Assembly (NCBI GenBank): GCA_048772705.1
Contig: JBLWGC010000212.1
Coordinates: 1-25,327 of the forward strand
Length of the DNA: 25,327 bases
From: Leidyana gryllorum EB-2025a
Lineage: Eukaryota > Apicomplexa
Direction: 5' to 3'
Shown: positions 19,492 to 25,259 of the stretch, piece by piece
Numbering within the stretch: position 1 is the first letter of the stretch
How the letters are laid out: every line of letters begins with the position of its first letter
Program-made: the position numbers and the translations under genes
The notes under the pieces: generated by a model
The model's database searches: none
What the model was told of the DNA's origin: nothing
Seen by the model: only the letters and a program-made list of their open reading frames with translations

Positions 19492-19562
19492 GGCTGTTCT
19501 GGGAGTCGAAGCCAGCGCTTCTTCCACCCGAAGGAAGAATCATACCACTAGACCAAACAGCC
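19492..19562 (-). tRNA. tRNA-Pro-CGG: tRNA-Pro(CGG), weakened
   Basis: Acceptor, D arm and anticodon arm as 3655. The T arm reads CTGGC-TTCGACT-CCCAG, with G53:C61 lost. Confidence 0.68.
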
Positions 19563-19565
19563 CCC

Positions 19566-19626
19566 TGTGGGTGCGTCAGGTACTGGCAGGTTCCAAACCT
19601 GCGGCTCCGTGGCTAAGAGACTTACC
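19566..19626 (-). pseudogene. Asn-like relic, long-loop family
   Basis: Reverse-strand member of the family at 16073; AAGTCTCTTAGCCAC and the T arm remain, but the D arm is replaced by GCACCTGCAAGC. Confidence 0.5.
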
Positions 19627-19655
19627 GCTTGCAGGTGCCTAGTCGATGCAGTCGA

Positions 19656-19726
19656 GCCTTCTGCCGGAATCGAACCGGCGACCTTTCGCTTACTAAGCGA
19701 ATGCTCTGCCCCTAAGCTAAGAAGGC
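19656..19726 (-). tRNA. tRNA-Thr-AGT: tRNA-Thr(AGT)
   Basis: Identical to 17674 in all arms, inverted. Confidence 0.95.
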
Positions 19727-19795
19727 AATCCAGGCCGAAGATCAAGAATCAGTCACTATTGACGGGGATTACTGAGGCACTTTGCTCGAGTAGCT

Positions 19796-19866
19796 TCCAC
19801 TGCCGGGTCTTGAACCCGGATGTACCGGTGAGAGCCGCATAACCTAGCCACTTAGACTACAGTGGA
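19796..19866 (-). tRNA. tRNA-Glu-CTC: tRNA-Glu(CTC), weakened
   Basis: Acceptor and T arm (CCGGGTTCAAGACCCGG) fine; loop CTCTCAC in TGCGG/CGGTA with one mismatch and a base lost from the variable region. Confidence 0.6.
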
Positions 19867-19948
19867 CAACCTCCTCAGCTGCAGCTTTGGACGAGAGTCG
19901 TACCATCTTGAGATGAGATAGAGCGTCGGGTCAACCGACAACCAATGG

Positions 19949-20019
19949 GGCTGTTCTGGGAATCGAACACAGGCCTTCTTCCACCCGAAGGAAGAATCAT
20001 ACCACTAGACCAATCAGCC
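19949..20019 (-). tRNA. tRNA-Pro-CGG: tRNA-Pro(CGG)
   Basis: Anticodon arm CTTCC-TTCGGGT-GGAAG perfect; acceptor GGCTGAT/AACAGCC with one mismatch; T stem CTGTG/CCCAG with one. Confidence 0.65.
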
Positions 20020-20107
20020 GCCTGTCGGTCGTGAAACCCGCTGAATACAGTCGAGAGAGTGGTCATACGATGTTGAGAACAAAAAAATGCGATGGGGTCT
20101 GCACAAT

Positions 20108-20149
20108 GGGCGACTAGCTCAAATGGTAGAGCGCTCGCTTAGCATGCGC
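20108..20149 (+). pseudogene. Ala(AGC) 5' half
   Basis: GGGCGAC, the Ala D arm and CTCGC-TTAGCAT-GCG are intact, then the gene is cut and joined to the flank of a Leu copy (CTACATGGAAGACC), the same flank that follows the Ala start at 24244. Confidence 0.8.
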
Positions 20150-20204
20150 ACTACATGGAAGACCTATTGGATGCAGTGGCTGACCGACTGCCCACACAAC
20201 GGCT

Positions 20205-20260
20205 GACAAGAGTGGGATTCGAACTCACGCCCTTTCGCACTGCGCCCTTACCACAGTGTT
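20205..20260 (-). pseudogene. Leu 3' part
   Basis: T arm, variable arm and 3' acceptor of Leu are intact; the anticodon arm is altered (CTGTG-GTAAGGG-CGCAG) and the D arm and 5' acceptor are missing. Confidence 0.7.
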
Positions 20261-20347
20261 TTTGGCTCGCCCTTCCACGCGTTTCCTGTACTTGGAATCT
20301 CAAAATGGAGGGTCTTCCGGGGTTGGAGGCCGGGGTGTTCACGAGCG

Positions 20348-20418
20348 TCCGAGATAGTATAGTGGTTAGTACTTCCGCCTGTGACGCGGAAGACCCGGAC
20401 TCGATGCCCGGTTTTGGA
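20348..20418 (+). tRNA. Asp-body tRNA with His anticodon GTG
   Basis: Stem TCCGC/GCGGA encloses CTGTGAC, so GTC has become GTG (His). The T loop CTCGATG and the acceptor TCCGAGA/TTTTGGA (wobbles) are weakened. G73 is kept; His-specific G-1 and C73 are absent. Confidence 0.5.
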
Positions 20419-20475
20419 GCACAGTTGATTCCGCTTAAGATTGTCTCCTTTGGTTGCCGCTGGAAGTTGCGAGCT

Positions 20476-20547
20476 ACAGCCACCGAGGATTGAACTCGGG
20501 ACTGTCTGCGTGCGAAGCAGACGTCGTAACCACTAGACCATGACTGC
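20476..20547 (-). tRNA. Val-body tRNA with Ala anticodon CGC
   Basis: Best of three CGC copies: 72 bases, acceptor GCAGTCA/TGGCTGT fully paired with wobbles, stem TCTGC/GCAGA, loop TTCGCAC. The T loop is TTCAATC. A3:U70, not G3:U70, so Ala charging is unlikely; A35, important to ValRS, is lost. Confidence 0.68.
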
Positions 20548-20611
20548 ACGGCAGGTCCCGCAGACCAAAGCAAGTGGGGAGGTTCCACGAAGTAGTGAGG
20601 ACTAGTTTCAA

Positions 20612-20682
20612 GGTCGCGCCGGGAATCGAACCCAGGTCGGGAGATTCAAAGTCTCCAGTGCTAACCACTACACCACGCAACC
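20612..20682 (-). tRNA. tRNA-Gln-TTG: tRNA-Gln(TTG)
   Basis: Acceptor GGTTGCG/CGCGACC, box A GGTGTAGTGG, anticodon arm GGAGA-CTTTGAA-TCTCC, T arm CTGGGTTCGATTCCCGG. Best Gln(TTG) copy. Confidence 0.94.
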
Positions 20683-20781
20683 GATTTAGCCCTTCTCAAA
20701 GAGTTGATAGAGCCATCCGGACTAGAGCTTCCCCACACATGCAAAACGGGTTTTTCTACTAACCTCCAAAATATTCAACTG

Positions 20782-20848
20782 GCTGTTGTAGCGCAGTGGG
20801 CAAAGCGTGTGATTGTTAAATACTAAGTCGCAGGTCCGCGGTCTCAGG
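20782..20848 (+). pseudogene. Asn(GTT)-like relic
   Basis: TAGCGCAGTGGGCAAAGCGTGTGA and loop TTGTTAA, but the anticodon stem is open (ATACT) and the T arm is GTCCGCGG. The same relic follows Gln at 24925. Confidence 0.6.
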
Positions 20849-20956
20849 CACCCTAGACCGTATTGCGATGCCAAAGTCTATCCAAGGGCTACAGGGCACA
20901 ATCAAAGGCTCTCAACTCGGTAAATACATAGCGGCAGGTGCAGCCGTACGAAGTTT

Positions 20957-21027
20957 GGACGACCTGGACATCGATCCCATACCTTTCGCATGCTAAGCGA
21001 GCGCTCTACCATCTGAGCCAGTCGCCC
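20957..21027 (-). tRNA. tRNA-Ala-AGC: tRNA-Ala(AGC), weakened
   Basis: Acceptor with G3:U70, D arm CTCAGATGGTAGAGC, loop TTAGCAT in CTCGC/GCGAA. One base is missing near the T stem (TATGGGATCGATGTCC). Confidence 0.6.
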
Positions 21028-21115
21028 GACGTGCAGTCCCCATCGCATTTATCGGTTGTCAACATAGCATGACCACTCTCTCGACTCTACCCGCGGATTG
21101 CACCACCGACCAGTC

Positions 21116-21186
21116 AGCTGTTTGGTCTAGTGGTATGATCCTTCCTTAGGGTGGAAGAAGTGCTGGGTTCGATTCCCAGGACAGCC
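21116..21186 (+). tRNA. tRNA-Pro-AGG: tRNA-Pro(AGG)
   Basis: D arm and T arm intact; anticodon arm CTTCC-TTAGGGT-GGAAG; acceptor AGCTGTT/GACAGCC has an A1:C72 mismatch. AGG is the usual eukaryotic Pro anticodon, with A34 becoming inosine. Confidence 0.75.
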
Positions 21187-21263
21187 CGCTTTGTTGTATC
21201 TTGACCCAACCTGCCTGGCACCATGGTACTGAATTCGGGTGATTCCTCGGAGAAAGTCGGAGG

Positions 21264-21335
21264 GGGAGTGTAGCGCAGTCGGTAGCGCGTAGGTCTCATA
21301 ATCCTGAAGTCGAGAGTTCGATCCTCTCCACTCCC
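21264..21335 (+). tRNA. tRNA-Met-CAT: tRNA-Met(CAT), elongator
   Basis: Identical to 13605. The following 250 bases (Gly relic and Thr(CGT)) are also nearly identical to 13677-13930, marking a recent copy. Confidence 0.9.
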
Positions 21336-21381
21336 ACGGTCGGAATCGAAACCGCCGACAAACTCATCATGCTATCGTTTT

Positions 21382-21451
21382 GCATCTGTCGGGAATCGCA
21401 CACAGGTTATCTCGATGGCAGCGAGCGACTCATCCACTAGACCACAGATGC
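21382..21451 (-). pseudogene. Gly(GCC)-like relic, Met-linked subfamily
   Basis: Same as 13723: acceptor perfect, loop CTGCCAT, T loop TGCGATT, D arm GGATGAGTC. Confidence 0.65.
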
Positions 21452-21518
21452 AGAACACGATCTTGTGAATCTTGCGCGTGGTGACAGCCATTCCTCTTAA
21501 GCCTATCGATGCATCAAA

Positions 21519-21589
21519 GCCTTCTGCCGGAATCGAACCGGCGACTTGTCGCTGACGAAGCGAACGCTCTGCCCATAAGCTGAGAAGGC
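21519..21589 (-). tRNA. tRNA-Thr-CGT: tRNA-Thr(CGT)
   Basis: As 13860 with loop TTCGTCA, plus one D-loop change (TTATGGGC). Confidence 0.82.
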
Positions 21590-21709
21590 AGCTTAGCCAG
21601 AAAATCATGTGTCAGTTGTATCGACAAAAGTTAGCCGGGTGCCACGTGCACGGCGGGCTGTCCGGCGCGCATCGTGGGGGCATGCTGGGTTGTCCTGACT
21701 ACAACGGCT

Positions 21710-21788
21710 GACAAGAGTGGGATTCGAACCCACGCCCTTTCGGACTGCGGCCTGAACACAGCGCCTTAGACCACTCGGCCATCTTGCC
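21710..21788 (-). tRNA. tRNA-Leu-CAG: tRNA-Leu(CAG)
   Basis: Identical to 7584 in all arms. The spacer between it and Thr is the inverse of 14720-14850. Confidence 0.94.
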
Positions 21789-21856
21789 GGAGCGTTCGCC
21801 ACTTTACAGGTTTTCTGTCCGTGAAGTTCTCGAGAAGGAAGACTTTTAGGGTTGAA

Positions 21857-21893
21857 GACGCGGAAGACGCGGGTTCGATGCCCTGTTTTGGAG
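21857..21893 (+). pseudogene. Asp fragment
   Basis: GACGCGGAAGACGCGGGTTC and GATGCCCTGTTTTGGAG: anticodon 3' strand, T arm and 3' acceptor of Asp, 5' half deleted; inverted partner at 14532. Confidence 0.65.
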
Positions 21894-21941
21894 AGAGCCT
21901 GTTTCCTCGCTTTGGTGGGACTCACTTCAAAGATTCGAGCT

Positions 21942-22013
21942 ACAGCCACCTGTGATCGAACTCGGGACCAAGTGCGTGTTAAGCAGACGCCGTAACCGCT
22001 AGACCATGGCTGC
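21942..22013 (-). pseudogene. Val(AAC), decayed
   Basis: Full length with loop TTAACAC, but the anticodon stem TCTGC/GCACT and T stem CCGAG/ACAGG each have mismatches. The acceptor GCAGCCA/TGGCTGT is fine. Confidence 0.55.
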
Positions 22014-22164
22014 ACGGAGCTTCCGGACTGTGAGAGGGGCGTGTGTCTCTGGGAACACACATATCATGAGGAGCCTGATTGTCATCTACGGACCTGTAGC
22101 CTCACAGAAATGGGACGGGCTGGAGTAGTACTCATTACTTTGTGGTCAGGAATGGAAGTGTCAC

Positions 22165-22234
22165 GCATCTGTGGTCTAGTGGTAGAATGTGTCGTTGCCA
22201 CCGAGACGACCCAGGTTCGCTTCCCGGCAGATGC
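22165..22234 (+). tRNA. tRNA-Gly-GCC: tRNA-Gly(GCC)
   Basis: Acceptor perfect, loop TTGCCAC, one G:G mismatch in the anticodon stem as in 11723; the T loop is TTCGCTT with A58 changed to C. Confidence 0.72.
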
Positions 22235-22304
22235 AGAGGAGATGGCACAAGGTTGATTGCGCCTTCTACGTGAACTGGTGTCTAACGCTCCAATCACATC
22301 GCAC

Positions 22305-22385
22305 GACAACTGCTGGATTTAAACCAGCGCGGGCCAGGCCCAGTAGATTTCTAGTCTACCCCCTTAACCACTCGGGCAAGTTGCC
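22305..22385 (-). tRNA. tRNA-Ser-AGA: tRNA-Ser(AGA)
   Basis: As 18469 except for C56 changed to T in the T loop (TTTAAAT), shared with 6533. Confidence 0.8.
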
Positions 22386-22444
22386 ACCTGTCGAACTCGG
22401 CATTTTGCGGCCAGTGGTTTCACATACGGTTCAGCACTGCTCGC

Positions 22445-22508
22445 GCCTCCCCGAACCCGCGGTTCTCCCATCAAAAGTCTTGCGCTCCACCGACGGAGTT
22501 GGGGCGGC
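22445..22508 (-). pseudogene. Lys-like relic
   Basis: Same class and context as 18619 (Ser before, conserved spacer and Glu after). Confidence 0.65.
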
Positions 22509-22678
22509 AAGGAAGCTCGCCCTGTACCCGGGGAAGGCCCAAGATTCCACGATCAATACTAATGGAATTGGTTACTAAGTCCGAATCTGTATCAGAGATC
22601 CACTCACTTGATCACGCCCACATACCATTTTTTCCAAGACGGTACGGCTCTCGGCCGAAGCCCCAACTCAACCACTCG

Positions 22679-22750
22679 TCCACTGTAGTCTAAGTGGCTA
22701 GGATATGCGGCTTTCACCCGCACCATCCGGGTTCAAGTCCCGGCAGTGGA
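22679..22750 (+). tRNA. tRNA-Glu-TTC: tRNA-Glu(TTC)
   Basis: Identical to 4659, including the CACCATCC variable segment. Followed by a Lys-body gene on the other strand, as at 18851-19056. Confidence 0.93.
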
Positions 22751-22801
22751 AATCCGGCAGAGTGTGGTTGTAGGTAACGGCTCCCCGAGACATTGATTTG
22801 C

Positions 22802-22873
22802 ACCGCCCGCGGGGCTCGAACCCGCGACTGCAAGATTGAAAGTCTTGCGCTCTACGGGCTGAGCTAGGGCGGC
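22802..22873 (-). tRNA. Lys-body tRNA with Glu anticodon TTC
   Basis: Acceptor GCCGCCC/GGGCGGT, stem CAAGA/TCTTG and T arm GCGGGTTCGAGCCCCGC are exactly those of Lys(TTT) at 23662. The loop is CTTTCAA, anticodon TTC (Glu), one change at position 36. The D loop also has CAGCCCGTAG. U36 is needed by LysRS in other species, so charging is in doubt. Confidence 0.78.
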
Positions 22874-22974
22874 AACGAAACTCTTAACTGAGTTACACCC
22901 TATTTGCCGTTGGGTGGAGCAGTAGATGCATTGGACCGGTGGAACAATGAGCTTCAGTAACTTCCGTTAACATT

Positions 22975-23044
22975 GCCTTCTTAGCTGGTGGCAGAGCATT
23001 CGCTTTGAAAGCGAAAGGTCGCCGGTTCGATTCCGGCAGAAGGC
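22975..23044 (+). tRNA. Thr-body tRNA with Ser anticodon TGA
   Basis: Acceptor, anticodon stem TTCGC/GCGAA and T arm are perfect Thr. The loop is TTTGAAA, giving TGA, one change from TGT. It is short-armed, so it lacks the long variable arm SerRS needs. The D arm is one base short and altered (AGCTGGTGGCAG). Confidence 0.7.
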
Positions 23045-23139
23045 TTTGCTTACGCACTTGAGCTTTTCTGACTGGTCTCTCAGTCTCGATAAGGATCTGA
23101 GAGGTTTGGAGGGGAATTGCAATGCACTTTAGATTGGTT

Positions 23140-23210
23140 GTCCGAGCCAGGAATCGAGCCTGGGTTTGCACGGCCACAACGTGCTGTCCTAACCACTAGA
23201 CGACTCGGAT
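23140..23210 (-). tRNA. tRNA-His-GTG: tRNA-His(GTG)
   Basis: As 2771 with stem GCACG/CGTGC around TTGTGGC; acceptor ATCCGAG/CTCGGAC is paired except A1:C72. Confidence 0.8.
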
Positions 23211-23311
23211 AATTTTTGAGCGAGGCTGTAGAGGTAGCGAAACATCGATCAGGATGGGATGGAAAAGGAGCGTCAGACGAACTACGTTGTGAGAAGTCCA
23301 CTCCTCAACTT

Positions 23312-23389
23312 CCGGTGGGACGGAATTTACTCGTCGCATATCTGATGGCACCACTAGAGACAGATGCGTTGCCATCTGAGCACCCCGGG
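23312..23389 (-). pseudogene. Tyr-like relic with anticodon CTA
   Basis: Tyr plan with a short insert after CTCTAG; the anticodon would be CTA, complementary to the stop codon TAG. The D arm lacks a base, the T loop is TAAA-like and the acceptor has mismatches, so this is a relic. Inverted relative of 13074, which has GTA. Confidence 0.6.
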
Positions 23390-23486
23390 CCGTACGAGTA
23401 CTTGGGGGCGTGTAGACCGCACCCAGAACGACATCGACAGTCGCAACGGAAGCCGTTCACACGCTGGAACTCTGAAGGAAAGTAAC

Positions 23487-23569
23487 GCACAGATGCCCGA
23501 GTGGTCTGAGGGGCCAGACTCAAGTTCTGGTAGGCGCAAGTCTGCATGGGTTCAAATCCCATTCTGTGC
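23487..23569 (+). tRNA. tRNA-Leu-CAA: tRNA-Leu(CAA)
   Basis: Twin of 12895: acceptor GCACAGA/TCTGTGC, loop CTCAAGT; T loop TTCAAAT. Structure complete. Confidence 0.92.
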
Positions 23570-23661
23570 AACGGCCATCATCCCCAAAAGTAGGCTGGAA
23601 AAGGCCACAGTGGATTCGAGTCTCCATTTGAATAGGGTGTAACTAAGCTTAGAGCTTCCTT

Positions 23662-23733
23662 GCCGCCCTAGCTCAGTCGGTAGAGCGCAAGACTTTTAAT
23701 CTTGCAGTCGCGGGTTCGAGCCCCGCGGGCGGT
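23662..23733 (+). tRNA. tRNA-Lys-TTT: tRNA-Lys(TTT)
   Basis: Acceptor GCCGCCC/GGGCGGT with G1:U72 and G73, D arm TAGCTCAGTCGGTAGAGC, anticodon arm CAAGA-CTTTTAA-TCTTG, T arm GCGGGTTCGAGCCCCGC. The only clean TTT gene. Confidence 0.93.
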
Positions 23734-23795
23734 GCAAATCAATGTCTCTGGGAGTAGGAATGGAACCGTTGCCTACAAGCACACTCAGCTGGATT

Positions 23796-23867
23796 TCCAC
23801 TGCCGGGACTTGAACCCGGATCGTGCGGGTGAGAGCCGCATATCCTGGCCACTTAGACTACAGTGGA
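23796..23867 (-). tRNA. tRNA-Glu-CTC: tRNA-Glu(CTC)
   Basis: Consensus Glu(CTC) with one D-stem change (GGCCAGGATA). Confidence 0.92.
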
Positions 23868-23983
23868 CAACTTCCTCAGCTGCAGCTTTGGACGAAAGCC
23901 GTACCTCTTGACAAGACGTGGTTGCAGAATCCTTTGGCAGAAAAAGGAGGATCTCTATACTAACCTCTGAACCATTGTTGCTG

Positions 23984-24055
23984 GGTCTTGTAGCTCAGTC
24001 GGCAGAGCGTGTGGCTGTTAACCACAAAGTCGCAGGTTCGAAACCTGCCAGGTCC
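23984..24055 (+). tRNA. tRNA-Asn-GTT: tRNA-Asn(GTT)
   Basis: D arm TAGCTCAGTCGGCAGAGC, anticodon arm TGTGG-CTGTTAA-CCACA, T arm GCAGGTTCGAAACCTGC, G73. The acceptor GGTCTTG/CAGGTCC has one U:U opposition at position 3. Best Asn copy. Confidence 0.85.
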
Positions 24056-24172
24056 GGTTTCAGAGGCACACTCAACACTGAGTGCGCTGGTGTGCCAATG
24101 GCACTTGTGGTCTGCGACCCTTCAAAGATGGAAGTTTGTTTGGATCCCGCCACGTGCAGCCGTACGAACTTT

Positions 24173-24244
24173 GGACGACCTGGGTATCGATCCCAGTACC
24201 TCTCGCATGCGAAGCGAGCGCTCTACCATCTGAGCTAGCCGCCC
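24173..24244 (-). tRNA. tRNA-Ala-CGC: tRNA-Ala(CGC)
   Basis: Acceptor GGGCGGC/GTCGTCC with G3:U70, D arm TAGCTCAGATGGTAGAGC, stem CTCGC/GCGAG around TTCGCAT, T arm CTGGG-ATCGATA-CCCAG. A true Ala gene with CGC, in contrast to the Val-body CGC copies. Confidence 0.92.
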
Positions 24245-24313
24245 ATCCGCTCATCCGCTCTACATGGAAGACCTATTGCATCCAGTGGCTGACCGAGGGC
24301 CGATACAACGGGT

Positions 24314-24392
24314 GACAAGAGTGGGATTCGAACCCACGCCCTTTCGGACAGCGGCCTTAACACAGCGCCTTGGACCACTCGGCCATCTTGCC
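24314..24392 (-). tRNA. tRNA-Leu-AAG: tRNA-Leu(AAG)
   Basis: As 11246 with loop TTAAGGC; one mismatch in the anticodon stem (CTGTG/CGCTG). Confidence 0.85.
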
Positions 24393-24487
24393 GGAGTGCC
24401 CTTGGCTCGCCACTTTACACGTTTTCTGTTCGTGAAGTTTCGAGAAGGGAGGACTTTTGGGGTTGAAGGCCAGGGTATCCACGAGCG

Positions 24488-24559
24488 TCCGAGATACTAT
24501 AGTGCTTAGTATTTCCGCCTGTCACTCGGAAGACGCGGGTACAGATTCCCGGTCTCGGA
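24488..24559 (+). pseudogene. Asp(GTC), decayed
   Basis: Loop CTGTCAC and acceptor TCCGAGA/TCTCGGA remain, but the anticodon stem TCCGC/TCGGA has a mismatch next to the loop and the T loop has an extra base (GGGTACAGATTCCC). Confidence 0.6.
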
Positions 24560-24615
24560 GACACTTTCGTTCTTTCGCTTTAGATTTCGTGGTGCTCACC
24601 TGACAAACGCGAGTT

Positions 24616-24687
24616 ACAGCCACCGAGGATCGAACTCGGGACCTTCTGCGTGTGAAGCAGACGTCGTGACCACTAGACCATGGCTGC
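24616..24687 (-). tRNA. tRNA-Val-CAC: tRNA-Val(CAC)
   Basis: Acceptor GCAGCCA/TGGCTGT, D arm GGTCTAGTGGTCACGAC, loop TTCACAC in TCTGC/GCAGA, T arm CCGAGTTCGATCCTCGG. Confidence 0.92.
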
Positions 24688-24752
24688 AGCGAAGGTCCCG
24701 CAGACCAAGAGAGAAGTGGCGAGCTTTTACGAAGTAGTAGGACCAGTTTTGA

Positions 24753-24823
24753 GGTCGCGCCGGGAATCGAACCCAGGTCGGGAGATTCAGAGTCTCCAGT
24801 GCTGACCACTACACCACGCAACC
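24753..24823 (-). tRNA. tRNA-Gln-CTG: tRNA-Gln(CTG)
   Basis: Acceptor GGTTGCG/CGCGACC, anticodon arm GGAGA-CTCTGAA-TCTCC, T arm CTGGGTTCGATTCCCGG. Best Gln(CTG) copy; end of the last Leu-Asp-Val-Gln block. Confidence 0.93.
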
Positions 24824-24924
24824 CATTCAGTCCTTCCCAAAAAAGAGTTGGTAGAGCCATCCGGACTAGCGCTAACTGGACACATGCAAACACGCGTCTC
24901 TCTACTGACCTTTGAAATATCGTA

Positions 24925-24995
24925 ACTGTTGTATCTTAGTCGGCAGAGTGTGTGATTGTTAAATACAAACTCGGAAATTCGGGCTCTGAGGCAAC
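24925..24995 (+). pseudogene. Asn(GTT)-like relic
   Basis: TATCTTAGTCGGCAGAG and loop TTGTTAA; stem and T arm lost (CGGAAATTCGGGCTC). Orthologous in position to 20782. Confidence 0.6.
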
Positions 24996-25100
24996 CTTGC
25001 ACACATCCTGCGGTGCCCGAGTCTATCCAAGGGGTACAGGGCACACTTGAAAGCTCTCAACTCTGTAGCAAAATAGCGGCAGTTGCAGACTACGAAGTTT

Positions 25101-25172
25101 GGACGACCTGGGCATCGATCCCGGTACCTCTCGCATGCTAAGCGAGCGCTCTACCATTTGAGCTAGTCGCCC
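25101..25172 (-). tRNA. tRNA-Ala-AGC: tRNA-Ala(AGC)
   Basis: Acceptor GGGCGAC/GTCGTCC with G3:U70, D arm TAGCTCAAATGGTAGAGC, perfect CTCGC-TTAGCAT-GCGAG, and a T arm with ATCGATG. Best Ala(AGC) copy. Confidence 0.93.
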
Positions 25173-25259
25173 GTTGCGCAGACCCCATCGATTTTTTTGT
25201 TCTCAACATCGTATGACCACTCTCTCGACTGTACTCAGCGGGTTGCTCGACCGACAGCC

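Noticed and set aside
3174-19626. The long-loop Asn-like family as an intron-bearing tRNA
   Set aside because: The extra bases near the anticodon do not leave a pairable stem, no copy has a paired acceptor at the right distance, and the T loop is altered (TTTGGAA), so I kept them as relics.
661-22508. Lys-like relics as heads of tRNA-derived SINEs
   Set aside because: SINEs often have a Lys-like head, but these copies have no A-rich or simple-repeat tail and no target-site duplications that I can see, and each lies in the same Ser/Glu context. Block duplication explains them better.
296-25141. Many short open frames of 60-190 codons on both strands as possible proteins
   Set aside because: They overlap each other and run straight through tRNA genes in several frames. 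Their translations repeat tRNA-derived motifs (for example the reading of GTTCGATTCCCGG), and none shows a protein domain or a gene-like length.
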